Shown here piece after piece: positions 33,909 through 41,943 of a stretch of 62,327 nt of DNA. The notes below the pieces were generated by a model. It made no database searches. It was not told the origin of the DNA and saw nothing but the letters and a program-made list of their open reading frames with translations. Every line of letters begins with the position of its first letter. The stretch's first letter is position 1. This stretch comes from Dehalococcoidia bacterium (lineage in GTDB: Bacteria; Chloroflexota; Dehalococcoidia; Lucifugimonadales; UBA1127). Position numbers and translations under genes: made by a program. Where the stretch lies: assembly GCA_029936935.1 (NCBI GenBank), contig JAPYRQ010000003.1:1-62327 (forward strand), given 5' to 3'.

Positions 33909-34262
33909 TTAGAGTGCTGCCTCGCCTCGCTCGTTGGTGCGTACTCGTGCAAGGTCCAGCATGGCGGTGATAAAGATCTTGCCGTCACCGATGGCACCCT
34001 CGCCCGGGCTCTTGGACGCTTCAATGATGGCGGTAATGACCTTGTCCTTCATCCCATCCTCTACTACCGTCCGGATGCAGGTCTTCTGTACTGCAGACCG
34101 GGTGGCTGTCTGTCCTGCGCGGCCTACGAAGACCTCTACGCCGGCCTGACGACCCTGTCCTGTCACGTTGTAGTAGTAGAACCCCGGGACGCCTACATCT
34201 TCAAGGGCAGTGGTGACGGCGCCAATACGTTCCGGCCGAACAACTGCTTCTATGCAAATCAT
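33909..34262 (-). CDS. glnK: PII-family nitrogen regulatory protein (GlnK-like, no T-loop tyrosine)
   Basis: A 117-residue trimeric signal protein that binds ATP/ADP and 2-oxoglutarate and plugs or releases the ammonium channel. The conserved GQGRQAG before the T-loop keeps the Gln that contacts Mg-ATP and 2-oxoglutarate. The B-loop IGDGKIF and the C-terminal VRTNERGEAAL are typical. The T-loop (VGRAGQTATRS) lacks Tyr51, so GlnD uridylylation is not expected. An extra glycine-rich stretch (GEGA) precedes the B-loop. It follows amt by 59 bases with AAGGAG at its start, and so belongs to the same operon, in reverse of the common glnK-amtB order. Confidence 0.92.
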   Translation of the reverse strand: MICIEAVVRPERIGAVTTALEDVGVPGFYYYNVTGQGRQAGVEVFVGRAGQTATRSAVQKTCIRTVVEDGMKDKVITAIIEASKSPGEGAIGDGKIFITAMLDLARVRTNERGEAAL

Positions 34263-34321
34263 CTGCTTAACTCCTTCTTGGAATTTCCCGTTTTTACTAT
34301 ATCAGGATGAATTGTTGAATA

Positions 34322-35524
34322 TTAATCCGCGCCGTCGCTCACATATGCGCGTTCACCGTGGGCTGTCAGGTCAAGGCCCTGGTCTTCATCATTCTCAGAG
34401 ACTCTCAGACCCAGGCCAGGAATGATGTCCAGTACCTTCAGGATAACCGCTGTCGCAACGAGGGAGTAACCGAGGGTTGCTCCGATGGCAATGAACTGTG
34501 TTCCCATAATCCCGCGGTTGCCCTCGATAAGTCCATCCGTGCCGCCAATGACCCCGACTGCAAAGATGCCTGTTGCGATTGCGCCCCAGAGGCCTCCGAC
34601 TCCGTGGACTGCGACGACTTCCAAAGCATCGTCAAACTTGAGCTTGGCACGGAGGAGGACTGCGCCATAGCAGAGCGCTCCTGCGCCGAAGCCGATTGCT
34701 ATTGCGCCCATGACCCCTACAAAACCGGAAGCCGGGGTTATTGCTACCAAGCCAGCTACCGCACCGGAGGCCACACCAATTGCGCTCATGCGTCCGGTCT
34801 GAATCTGGGAAATGATTCCCCATGTCAGCGCTGCTGTAGCAGCAGAAATATTGGTGACCAGGAATGCGTTCACTGCAATCTCGTTGGCCGCCAAACCCGA
34901 TCCTGCGTTGAATCCGAACCAACCGAACCACAGGATGGCTGCGCCAAGGACGACATAGGGAACGTTGTGTGGTTCAGACGCTGCGTTCTTGCGCCTGCCC
35001 ACCATGACTGCCGCAACAAGTGCTGCAATACCAGCGTTGATGTGGACTACTGTGCCGCCGGCAAAGTCCAGGGCACCCTTCTCAAAGAGCCAACCATCGC
35101 CAGCCCATACCCAGTGTGCTATCGGTACGTACACAAGGGTGACCCACAGGACCAGGAAGACCAGGTATGTGGTGAACTTGAACCGTTCCACGATTGCGCC
35201 GGTAATCAGCGCGGGGGTGATGATGGCGAACATCATCTGGAATACCACAAAGAGCAACTCATCGCCGTCATTCATCACATCTAAGCCACTCAGGCCGAGG
35301 TGACTGAAGTCGCCAATGAACTTCCCGCCTTCGCCAAATGCCAGACTGTACCCCCAAAGCACCCATACAAGGCTCACAACCGCCATGGCTATGAAGCTGT
35401 ACATGATGGTGCTGACCACGTTCCGTGATCGAACCAGACCACCATAGAAAAACGCCAATCCCGGCGTCATGAACAAGACCAGGGCTGATGCTGCGAGCAT
35501 CCAGGCTGTATTGCCGCTATCCAT
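34322..35524 (-). CDS. amt: Ammonium transporter
   Basis: A 400-residue Amt/MEP/Rh channel with eleven hydrophobic segments. ATG at 35522-35524 follows GGAGGAG and gives MDSGNTAWMLAASALVLFM; an upstream in-frame extension lacks a ribosome site. Signatures are PGLAFFYGGLVRSRNV in the first helices, DFAGGTVVHINAGIAALVAA with the first pore histidine region, and VHGVGGLWGAIATGIFA with the second. A short cytosolic C-terminal tail (ENDEDQGLDL) is where PII docks. The downstream glnK supports regulated ammonium uptake. Confidence 0.95.
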   Translation of the reverse strand: MDSGNTAWMLAASALVLFMTPGLAFFYGGLVRSRNVVSTIMYSFIAMAVVSLVWVLWGYSLAFGEGGKFIGDFSHLGLSGLDVMNDGDELLFVVFQMMFAIITPALITGAIVERFKFTTYLVFLVLWVTLVYVPIAHWVWAGDGWLFEKGALDFAGGTVVHINAGIAALVAAVMVGRRKNAASEPHNVPYVVLGAAILWFGWFGFNAGSGLAANEIAVNAFLVTNISAATAALTWGIISQIQTGRMSAIGVASGAVAGLVAITPASGFVGVMGAIAIGFGAGALCYGAVLLRAKLKFDDALEVVAVHGVGGLWGAIATGIFAVGVIGGTDGLIEGNRGIMGTQFIAIGATLGYSLVATAVILKVLDIIPGLGLRVSENDEDQGLDLTAHGERAYVSDGAD

Positions 35525-35691
35525 GAACTCCTCCGTTCTGTGCTGGGGGCATCCCAGCGAGTTTCGATTAAAGTCCATATTGCGGCACAGATGTTTCGTG
35601 GAGATTACGCAGATGTTACGAAGTTGTTACATGAATACCCGAGGGGTAAAAGAGGAGAGCCTGAGCGAGTCATATTCGAAGTCGCAGTCCG

Positions 35692-35892
35692 TCAATCAGC
35701 GAAGGAAAGCTTGGGGCCAACGGAGATCAACAGGTAAGAAACGAAGCCTACCGCTACCACCACGGCGATTAAAAGAGGGATGACCCACCAATCCATTTTC
35801 GTCCCTGACGGGTTTCCCTTGGGGTGAGCCGACGACAGGTGGGCTACCAGCGTGCCTTCAAAATCCTTATTACATATACCGCAGTGCTCCAT
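35692..35892 (-). CDS. Small protein: C2H2-like zinc-finger head plus one membrane helix
   Basis: A 66-residue protein starting MEHCGICNKDFEGTLVAHLSSAH. The C-x2-C and H-x4-H spacing is that of a C2H2-type finger (C4, C7, H18, H23). It is followed by a short polar stretch and a single membrane segment (WWVIPLLIAVVVAVGFVSYLLI). ATG follows AGGAG. No family name can be given. It is the first of five very small minus-strand proteins between amt and the SDR gene. It could be a metal- or nucleic-acid-binding membrane peptide. Confidence 0.65.
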   Translation of the reverse strand: MEHCGICNKDFEGTLVAHLSSAHPKGNPSGTKMDWWVIPLLIAVVVAVGFVSYLLISVGPKLSFAD

Positions 35893-35923
35893 GGCGTCAC
35901 TCCTAGACGGATGCGTTGCCTTT

Positions 35924-36136
35924 TTAGTCGGAACCAGGCAGGTTAATGGCCCACTTGGCGCCGAGTTTGAACGTCAGGAATATGAGCGGCGGTGCCCCCA
36001 CCAACAAAAACGGCAATCCCCACCACTCGCCGTAGCTGAATCCATAGATCAGCGGCACTACTAGGCACGCCACACCGCCAATCATGACCGCAAACCACGC
36101 TATGTACTGTGCAATACGTTTGAACACGAGATTCAT
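35924..36136 (-). CDS. Small two-helix membrane protein, 70 residues
   Basis: Not recognised. MNLVFKRIAQYIAWFAVMIGG leads into the first membrane segment, and GLPFLLVGAPPLIFLTFKLGA forms the second, with a short loop (GFSYGEWW) between. The start ATG at 36134-36136 has only a weak ribosome site. It is 31 bases upstream of the zinc-finger membrane peptide gene, so the two are likely co-transcribed. Confidence 0.55.
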   Translation of the reverse strand: MNLVFKRIAQYIAWFAVMIGGVACLVVPLIYGFSYGEWWGLPFLLVGAPPLIFLTFKLGAKWAINLPGSD

Positions 36137-36153
36137 GGGGGGATGGTATCACG

Positions 36154-36191
36154 CCAGGGCTTAGCCCTGGACCCATTCTGCCAGGCCCTGG
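36154..36191 (-). repeat. Dispersed hairpin repeat copy (minus orientation)
   Basis: Read on the minus strand: GCCAGG, then ATGGGTCCAGGGC-TAA-GCCCTGG. The inverted repeat CCAGGGC/GCCCTGG is the same as in the copy at 23307. It lies between the two small membrane-protein genes. Confidence 0.6.
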
Positions 36192-36299
36192 CTAATCTTG
36201 CGAAGCGAACCAGAAGAGCCAGCTAAGCGCGGCCAGACCAATGAGGCCGAACACCAGCTTGTTGGAGAATTTTGCTCGTTTGGGTTGCTTTGATGACAT
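36192..36299 (-). CDS. Very small single-helix membrane peptide, 35 residues
   Basis: A short frame from ATG 36297-36299 to TAG 36192-36194. The product has a basic head (MSSKQPKRAKFSNK) and a single hydrophobic helix (LVFGLIGLAALSWLFWF), ending SQD. Only a weak AGG precedes the ATG. The composition (basic start, one helix with positive-inside orientation) and its place among other tiny membrane genes make it believable, but it could be chance. Confidence 0.45.
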   Translation of the reverse strand: MSSKQPKRAKFSNKLVFGLIGLAALSWLFWFASQD

Positions 36300-36375
36300 G
36301 GTATCAACCTAACGTTTTGAACCGGATGGTTCATGCTGATTAACGATAATAAACCGTCAGGGAGCAGGCTTCCCG

Positions 36376-36570
36376 CTAAGCGGGACCCAGGCGAAGATCT
36401 GCTGAGTACTGGACGCGCACAATGTGGCTGGGATTGGATTCCTTCATGTGTCGTTTCCCAACCTCCACCTGAAAGGTTTCAGCTGCTTCTTCCAGTTCTT
36501 TGCCTCTCAGGTCAACTTCTTTGTCCAATTCAAAGGTGCATTGGGTACACCAGGCTTGTAACGTCCGCAT
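36376..36570 (-). CDS. Small soluble protein with a CxxC, 64 residues
   Basis: Not recognised. ATG at 36568-36570 follows TAGGAG at good spacing. The protein begins MRTLQAWCTQCTFELDKEV. The single CTQC pair could bind metal or form a disulfide, and the rest is charged and helical (DLRGKELEEAAETFQVEVGK). It resembles in style the small CxxC proteins common in this genome, but has only one pair. It lies in the minus-strand run of small genes after the 74-residue membrane protein. Confidence 0.55.
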   Translation of the reverse strand: MRTLQAWCTQCTFELDKEVDLRGKELEEAAETFQVEVGKRHMKESNPSHIVRVQYSADLRLGPA

Positions 36571-36633
36571 GGGGCTCCTAAAAAATCGCCTTGTATGAAG
36601 GATAGCACGGCCCGAAGAATGGAAGGTCGTTGG

Positions 36634-36858
36634 TTACGCCAGGGCCTCGCTCCGGGTACGTTGGATAAACCGCTGGAGTGCGACGAGTGCCCAGATAGCC
36701 TCTATGACAGTGATGGGATACACCTCCGATAGGCCGCTGTAGACGGATGTGCCCGCAGATGCCAGCGCGAAGGCCAGGATATACCATCGAGAGCGTGGCT
36801 CAAGCCAGTACGCCAGCATCATGATTGCAACCACGACCGAGCCAAATACCGTCAGCAT
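36634..36858 (-). CDS. Small membrane protein, 74 residues
   Basis: Not recognised. ATG at 36856-36858 follows GGAGG by five bases; a GTG one codon earlier is also possible. Three hydrophobic stretches are seen: MLTVFGSVVVAIMMLAYW, WYILAFALASAGTSVYSG and YPITVIEAIWALVAL, followed by a basic end. It is the first gene of the small minus-strand run and divergent from the SDR gene. Confidence 0.6.
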   Translation of the reverse strand: MLTVFGSVVVAIMMLAYWLEPRSRWYILAFALASAGTSVYSGLSEVYPITVIEAIWALVALQRFIQRTRSEALA

Positions 36859-36964
36859 CACGTCCTCCTTCGCAGAGTAGTTTACGGCATTGTTGGCGTT
36901 GACTGACGCAACCCACTGTGTAAGCCTGTTGGCTCTGCCACAAACTTCATCAGGACGTGTATGT

Positions 36965-37717
36965 ATGACTCAATCAATGCAAGGAAAAACCGCTGTTGTC
37001 ACCGGCGCCACATCTGGGATCGGATGGGCGAGCGTTCTCAATTTTGCTAGGCATGGCGTAAACGTTGTCGCATCAGGTCGACGTGAGGATCGAGGCTCGG
37101 CACTTCTCGCAGAGACTGAAGCGCTGCCGGGAAAGGTCATCTTCGTTCGGACCGATGTAACAGTTCCGGCCGATGTCGAGAACCTGATGGCAAAGGCAAT
37201 CGCAGAGTTCGGGCAAATCGATTACGCCTTCAACAACGCCGGTGGTTCTATAAATGCCGCTAGGATACATGAGATGTCGGAGGAGGATTGGGACCACTAC
37301 TCGGATACGTATTTGAAGAGTGTCTGGCGATGTATGAAGCATGAGATTGTCCACATGCTCCCTAATGAGTCTGGCGTAATCATCAATAATGCATCGACAT
37401 CAGGATTGTCCAGCTCCGACAACGCCGCATATGCAGCGGTGAAGCACGGCGTAGTGGGTCTGACCAAATCGACCTCACGACAGTACAAGGGCGAGGGATT
37501 GAGGTTCAACGCGGTTTGCCCTGGTTGGGTTGAGACGGAGATGACTGCTGGGTGGCAGGACAACCCGGCCAAAAGGGAAGAGGTTGTGTCTCAGCAACAC
37601 ATCCAGCGGATAGGCGAGCCTGAAGAGGTAGCTAACCTGGTGCGGTGGATGTGCTCAGATGAGGCGGCCTACATCACCGGAGTTGCCTGGCTGATTGATG
37701 GTGGGATTAGCGCCTGA
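36965..37717 (+). CDS. Short-chain dehydrogenase/reductase
   Basis: A 250-residue NAD(P)-dependent oxidoreductase of the classical SDR type. ATG at 36965 gives MTQSMQGKTAVVTGATSGIG, with the cofactor motif TGxxxGIG near residues 14-20. NNAGG follows near 88. The catalytic Ser is in NASTSG, the YAAVK motif holds the catalytic Tyr and Lys, and the C-terminal LIDGGISA is typical of FabG-like members. The substrate is unknown. It stands alone before the molybdenum hydroxylase operon, separated from it by a copy of the dispersed repeat. Confidence 0.93.
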   Translation: MTQSMQGKTAVVTGATSGIGWASVLNFARHGVNVVASGRREDRGSALLAETEALPGKVIFVRTDVTVPADVENLMAKAIAEFGQIDYAFNNAGGSINAARIHEMSEEDWDHYSDTYLKSVWRCMKHEIVHMLPNESGVIINNASTSGLSSSDNAAYAAVKHGVVGLTKSTSRQYKGEGLRFNAVCPGWVETEMTAGWQDNPAKREEVVSQQHIQRIGEPEEVANLVRWMCSDEAAYITGVAWLIDGGISA

Positions 37718-37747
37718 ATACCCGATTCTGATAATTTTGACGAGGTT

Positions 37748-37785
37748 TGGTAACCGCAGGCATATAGGTCCAGGACTGGTCCTGG
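37748..37785 (+). repeat. Dispersed hairpin repeat copy
   Basis: GGTAACCGCAGG, then ATATAGGTCCAGGAC-TG-GTCCTGG. The inverted repeat CCAGGAC/GTCCTGG shows compensating change relative to the other copies. This suggests the hairpin itself is maintained. It lies 31 bases after the SDR stop. Confidence 0.6.
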
Positions 37786-37953
37786 CTGGTTGACACAGGT
37801 ACGGCCACATAGGTACCATGCCACCTAACGAATTCCCTCGCAGGCGCGTATAGCCCTTACTAATCAATTCCTGTGACTGATGATGGACATTCGTAAGTGG
37901 AATAAGAGCCATGCTCCATTTCCGGAAACTATTTGAATCAAGGGAGGATGCCA

Positions 37954-38823
37954 TTGCGCCCAATTGAGTATGTAGCGGCCAAGACCGTACAAGAAGCCGT
38001 AACGTCCCTGGCGGAGAAAGGTGATGCAGCGCGGCCCCTCGCGGGTGGTACTGACATCATCGTTCAACTGCGAGGCGGCAGACGGCAGCTAGACCGGCTG
38101 GTTGATATGAAGGCCATCCCAGAGCTGAATGAGCTCACATACAACGCTAGTTCAGGATTGCGCATCGGAGCGGCAGTCCCTTGCTACCGCGTGTACGGCA
38201 ATGCCGAAGTCGCCGGTGCCTACCCCGGCCTTATCGATGCTGCATCACTGGTTGGTGGCATCCAGATTCAAGGTCGAGGCTCCATTGGCGGAAACCTCTG
38301 CAACGCGGCACCCAGCGGTGACACCATCCCGGCCCTCATCGCCCACAGCGCCGTTGCTGAGATCACTGGTCCTGGTGGCAGTCGCGAAGTGCCCGTTGAA
38401 GACTTCTGTACTGCACCGGGTCGCACGGTGATTCAATCTGGCGAAATCCTGGTTGCGATTCGCATCCCTGCGCCTGCGGCCCATTTTGGGGCATGCTACA
38501 TGCGCTTCATCCCCCGGAATGAAATGGACATCGCCGTTGTTGGCGTCGGGGCCTCCGTGGTCATGGACGGCAACAAGGTCACTGCCTGCCGGATAGCCTT
38601 GGCCTCTGTAGCACCTACACCGGTGTATGCAGCAGCAGCAGGCGCCGTCCTCGCCGGCAAAGAGGCAACGGAAGAGAACATCAACGCGGTAGCTGAAGTA
38701 GCACAGTCCGCAGCCACCCCAATCTCAGATATGCGCGGCACGGCAGAGTACCGCACGCACCTCATTGGTGTGCTGACTCGCCGAGCATTGCAGAGCGCTA
38801 TCCAGCGCGCGAAGGGAGCATAA
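37954..38823 (+). CDS. Molybdenum hydroxylase FAD-binding (medium, CoxM-type) subunit
   Basis: A 289-residue FAD subunit of a xanthine-oxidase-family enzyme. The start is read as TTG at 37954: GGGAGG abuts the upstream ATG at 37948 but stands six bases from the TTG, and the result (M)RPIEYVAAKT resembles the family's usual start. FAD-binding motifs are PLAGGTDIIVQ near the N-terminus and the later GRGSIGGNLCNAAPSGD. It carries electrons from the iron-sulfur subunit to an acceptor. It heads a tightly packed operon: the small subunit starts two bases after its stop, then the large subunit and a MoaD-like protein. Confidence 0.92.
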   Translation: MRPIEYVAAKTVQEAVTSLAEKGDAARPLAGGTDIIVQLRGGRRQLDRLVDMKAIPELNELTYNASSGLRIGAAVPCYRVYGNAEVAGAYPGLIDAASLVGGIQIQGRGSIGGNLCNAAPSGDTIPALIAHSAVAEITGPGGSREVPVEDFCTAPGRTVIQSGEILVAIRIPAPAAHFGACYMRFIPRNEMDIAVVGVGASVVMDGNKVTACRIALASVAPTPVYAAAAGAVLAGKEATEENINAVAEVAQSAATPISDMRGTAEYRTHLIGVLTRRALQSAIQRAKGA

Positions 38824-38825
38824 CC

Positions 38826-39311
38826 ATGGCATCAGAGAAGACCCACGTACGAACGACACTTAACGGTGAGGCCACAGAGTATCTCTGTGAGACCAACCAG
38901 AGCTTGTTGGAAGTCCTGCGGGACGTCCTGCTCCTGACCGGCACCAAAGAGGGCTGCAACGATGGCAACTGCGGCGCGTGTACCGTCAACATGGACGGGC
39001 GCATCGTAGATTCTTGTCTGGTCCTTGGCGTAGAGGCGGAAGGCGCTGAAATCCTGACAATCGAGGGTGTAGCCACTCCCGAGGGTCTGCACCCCATCCA
39101 GCAGGCGTTCCTGGAGAACGCTGCCCTACAGTGCGGTATCTGCACGCCGGGATTTATCATTGCTTCTAAAGCTCTTCTTGAGAAAGAGCCTAACCCGTCC
39201 GAGGCGAGGATTCGCCACTGGCTGGCCGGAAACCTCTGCCGATGCACGGGCTATGACAAGATCGTCAAGGCGGTTGTGGCTGCGGCCAACACCATAGGGG
39301 GGAAGAAGTAA
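38826..39311 (+). CDS. Molybdenum hydroxylase [2Fe-2S] (small, CoxS-type) subunit
   Basis: A 161-residue subunit with two [2Fe-2S] clusters. The plant-ferredoxin-like cluster uses C44, C49, C52 and C64 (CNDGNCGAC and later SC). The second, helical domain uses C103, C106, C138 and C140 (CGIC and LCRC). These pass electrons from the molybdenum site to FAD. The stop TAA overlaps the next gene's ATG by one base. The product is cytosolic. Confidence 0.95.
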   Translation: MASEKTHVRTTLNGEATEYLCETNQSLLEVLRDVLLLTGTKEGCNDGNCGACTVNMDGRIVDSCLVLGVEAEGAEILTIEGVATPEGLHPIQQAFLENAALQCGICTPGFIIASKALLEKEPNPSEARIRHWLAGNLCRCTGYDKIVKAVVAAANTIGGKK

Positions 39312-41605
39312 TGACGACGTCAGATAAGAAGAAGTATAAGGTCATTGGCACCACACCCATTCGCCACGATGGTGCGGACAAGGTAACTGGCAGAGCCGTC
39401 TACGGAATTGACTTTCACACGACAGGCATGCTGTGGGGCAAGATTCTTCGAAGCCCCCACGCCCACGCCAAGATCAAAAGCATCGATGCCACCAAAGCGC
39501 TTGCGCTCCCCGGCGTCCATGCGGTGGTTACAGGCAAGGACATGGCCGTTGCTCGGGACATAGAGGTTGAGGCAGGCGAGACTTCCCTGAACTACATGCA
39601 TCTCAGCGACAACGTGATGGCCAGGGACAAGGCACTTTATAAGGGCCACGCCGTTGCTGCAGTAGCTGCCGATACCCAACACATCGCTGAAGAGGCTCTG
39701 GGCCTCATCGAAGTGGACTATGAAGTACTGACTCCGGTGTTGAACGGCCGGGAGGGCATGAAGTCGGATGCGCCGCTGATCCACCCTGACCAAACCACCA
39801 AGATTATGGCATTTCGCTTTGACCCCGGCACAGACTCCGGCGAGAAGAGCAACATTGCCGGTAAGTCGCAGCTCAAGCTCGGCGACATCGATGCCGGGTT
39901 CAAGGAAGCCGATTTCATCGTCGAACGTGAGTACACCACCTCCTGGGTCCACCAGGGCTATATTGAAGCTCAGAATGCTACAGCTCACTGGAACAACGAC
40001 GACAACATCACGGTCTGGAACAGCAGCCAGGGTACTTTCAACCAACGCCAGTTGATGGCTGAGATTTTGAAGCACCCTGTCTCTCAGATAAAAATGGTCC
40101 CCATGGAGATCGGCGGCGGGTTTGGCGGCAAGATACCGGTGTATCTGGAAATTCCTGCTGCCATGCTTTCTAAGAAGACAGGCCACCCGGTCAAGATGAC
40201 GATGACTCGCACAGAGGTTTTTGAAGGCACTGGACCGGCTTCTGCAGCGCAAATGAAGGCCAAGGTTGGCGCAACAAAGGACGGTCGCATCACTGCCGCT
40301 TACGCAGAGTTGGTTTTTGAAGCAGGTGCATTCCCAGGTTCAGCCGTGGGCGCAGGTGCCCAGGGCATGTTCACCACGTACAACATTGAAAACGTGTTGA
40401 TCGATGGCTACGACGTCGTCGTCAACAAACCGAAGTCGGCGGCCTATCGCTCGCCCGGCACACCCCAGGCCTGCTTCCCTGCAGAAGCCGTCATCGACGA
40501 ACTGGCAGAACTGGTGGGCATGGATCCCCTCGATTTCCGTATGAAGAATGCGGCAAAAGAGGGCGATCGACGCGCAGACGGCGTCCAGCACCCTGAGATG
40601 GGCAACCTGGAGTGCATGGAAGCGCTGAAGGCCAGTGATCACTACAAGTCTGACCTTGGTGGCCCCAACCGTGGCCGTGGCGTCGCTTCTGGCTACTGGG
40701 GCAACGCGGGCATGCCTGCAAGCTGCTCCATTGCCATCAACGCCGACGGCACAGTGAGCCTCGCCGAGGGTTCACCGGACATCGGTGGCTCACGGACTTC
40801 CATCGCAATGATGTGTGCCGAGGCTTTCGGCATCGCCGCAGAGGACGTCCACCCAAGCATCAAGGACACTGACTCCATCGGCTACCAGGGCCTCACCGCC
40901 GGTAGCAGCACCACCCTGCGTAACGGCTGGGCGGTCTTTGAAGTCACCAACCAGGCCATCGAACTAATAAAGGCTCGGGCTGCCCGACTGTGGGAGACGG
41001 AACCCGAGAACGTGGACTTTGCCGATGGCGTCTTCTTCTCCAAGGCGGAGAAGGAACTGAAACTGACATTCAAGGAGATGACCGGCAAGTTGATGGAGAC
41101 CGGTGGTCCCATCTCTGTGGCCGCATCGGTAGCACCCAGAGGCGCAGGCCCCTCCTTTACGACACACATGGTCGACGTGGAAGTTGACCCAGAGACAGGC
41201 AAGGTAGAAATCCTCCGTTACACAGCGGCCCAGGACGTGGGCACCATGATCCACCCCGACTATGTTGAGGGTCAGGTTCAGGGCGGCGCAGTCCAGGGGA
41301 TCGGTTGGGCGTTGAATGAGGAATATTTCTTTAGCGACAAGGGTGCAATGCTGAACGCCAGCTACTTGGACTACCGCGTACCAACAATGCTTGATCTTCC
41401 TATGATTGACACCATTCTGGTGGAACACGCTAACCCGGATCATCCCTTTGGCGTCCGCGGAGTTGCTGAGATTTCTGTGGTGCCGCCGCTGGGCGCACTG
41501 GCCAACGCAATCTATGCAGCTGTGGGCGTCCGCATGCGTGACCTGCCTATGGCACCGCACAAGATTGTAAAGGCGCTTCAGGAAAAGAACGGAAAGACCA
41601 AGTAG
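39311..41605 (+). CDS. Molybdenum hydroxylase large (CoxL/XdhB-type) subunit, not form I CO dehydrogenase
   Basis: A 764-residue molybdopterin-cytosine-dinucleotide-type catalytic subunit. The N-terminal domain starts with DKVTGRAVYGID; cofactor motifs include GGGFGGK and GQVQGGAVQGIG. The expected base glutamate lies in GVRGVAE near the end. The active-site loop reads A378-Y-R-S-P-G383, not AYxCSFR of form I CO dehydrogenase and not the AYRGAGR of form II. The enzyme therefore probably hydroxylates an aldehyde, N-heterocycle or aromatic compound. It forms a complex with the two preceding subunits. Confidence 0.93.
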   Translation: MTTSDKKKYKVIGTTPIRHDGADKVTGRAVYGIDFHTTGMLWGKILRSPHAHAKIKSIDATKALALPGVHAVVTGKDMAVARDIEVEAGETSLNYMHLSDNVMARDKALYKGHAVAAVAADTQHIAEEALGLIEVDYEVLTPVLNGREGMKSDAPLIHPDQTTKIMAFRFDPGTDSGEKSNIAGKSQLKLGDIDAGFKEADFIVEREYTTSWVHQGYIEAQNATAHWNNDDNITVWNSSQGTFNQRQLMAEILKHPVSQIKMVPMEIGGGFGGKIPVYLEIPAAMLSKKTGHPVKMTMTRTEVFEGTGPASAAQMKAKVGATKDGRITAAYAELVFEAGAFPGSAVGAGAQGMFTTYNIENVLIDGYDVVVNKPKSAAYRSPGTPQACFPAEAVIDELAELVGMDPLDFRMKNAAKEGDRRADGVQHPEMGNLECMEALKASDHYKSDLGGPNRGRGVASGYWGNAGMPASCSIAINADGTVSLAEGSPDIGGSRTSIAMMCAEAFGIAAEDVHPSIKDTDSIGYQGLTAGSSTTLRNGWAVFEVTNQAIELIKARAARLWETEPENVDFADGVFFSKAEKELKLTFKEMTGKLMETGGPISVAASVAPRGAGPSFTTHMVDVEVDPETGKVEILRYTAAQDVGTMIHPDYVEGQVQGGAVQGIGWALNEEYFFSDKGAMLNASYLDYRVPTMLDLPMIDTILVEHANPDHPFGVRGVAEISVVPPLGALANAIYAAVGVRMRDLPMAPHKIVKALQEKNGKTK

Positions 41606-41608
41606 CCT

Positions 41609-41884
41609 GTGGCAACTGTTTGGATACCAACTCCGTACCGTGACCTTGTCGGCGGCGCAGAAACGGTCACCGTCGCAGGGTCAACGGTGCGGCAGATTAC
41701 ACGGAACTTGGACACAGTCTACCCCGGGTTCTGGGAACGGTTGGTGGATGACGAGACCGACCGCATCCGGGCTGGGGTATCCGTGATTATCAACGGCGTT
41801 GTAGTGGGTACCGCTCTCCATGAGCCCGTTGGAGAGAACGACGAAGTCCACTACCTCCCCGCCATCGCAGGCGGCCATCCTTAG
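41609..41884 (+). CDS. MoaD/ThiS-like sulfur-carrier protein with C-terminal GGHP
   Basis: A 91-residue ubiquitin-fold protein beginning at GTG 41609, three bases after the large-subunit stop. It matches the MoaD pattern in VIINGVVVGTALHEPVG and DEVHYLPAIAGG. MoaD and ThiS proteins normally end exactly in Gly-Gly, which is adenylated and thiolated for sulfur transfer. Here the GG is followed by His-Pro. It may need trimming by a protease, or it may act without thiocarboxylate formation. Position in the molybdenum hydroxylase operon suggests a role in cofactor synthesis or sulfuration for this enzyme. Confidence 0.85.
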   Translation: MATVWIPTPYRDLVGGAETVTVAGSTVRQITRNLDTVYPGFWERLVDDETDRIRAGVSVIINGVVVGTALHEPVGENDEVHYLPAIAGGHP

Positions 41885-41895
41885 GCTGTTTTGAT

Positions 41896-41913
41896 CCTGG
41901 CGGTTACCCAAGG
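41896..41913 (-). repeat. Remnant of the dispersed repeat (5' half only)
   Basis: On the minus strand the 18 bases read CCTTGGGTAACCGCCAGG. They match the first part of the copy at 57405 at nearly all positions, but the hairpin half is absent. It sits between the MoaD-like gene and the aminotransferase gene. Confidence 0.5.
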
Positions 41914-41943
41914 GTGTAGCTAGAAATCTGATAGGTAGGTGCT

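Noticed and set aside
34358-35284. A 308-codon plus-strand frame opposite amt
   Set aside because: It is the antisense of a clear eleven-helix Amt protein; its cysteine-rich translation has no domain logic.
39320-40252. A 310-codon minus-strand frame opposite the molybdenum hydroxylase large subunit
   Set aside because: It is a shadow of the real gene with no ribosome site and no recognisable fold.
39311-41605. Aerobic CO dehydrogenase
   Set aside because: The active-site loop reads AYRSPG, without the Cys of form I and unlike form II, so only the enzyme superfamily can be stated.
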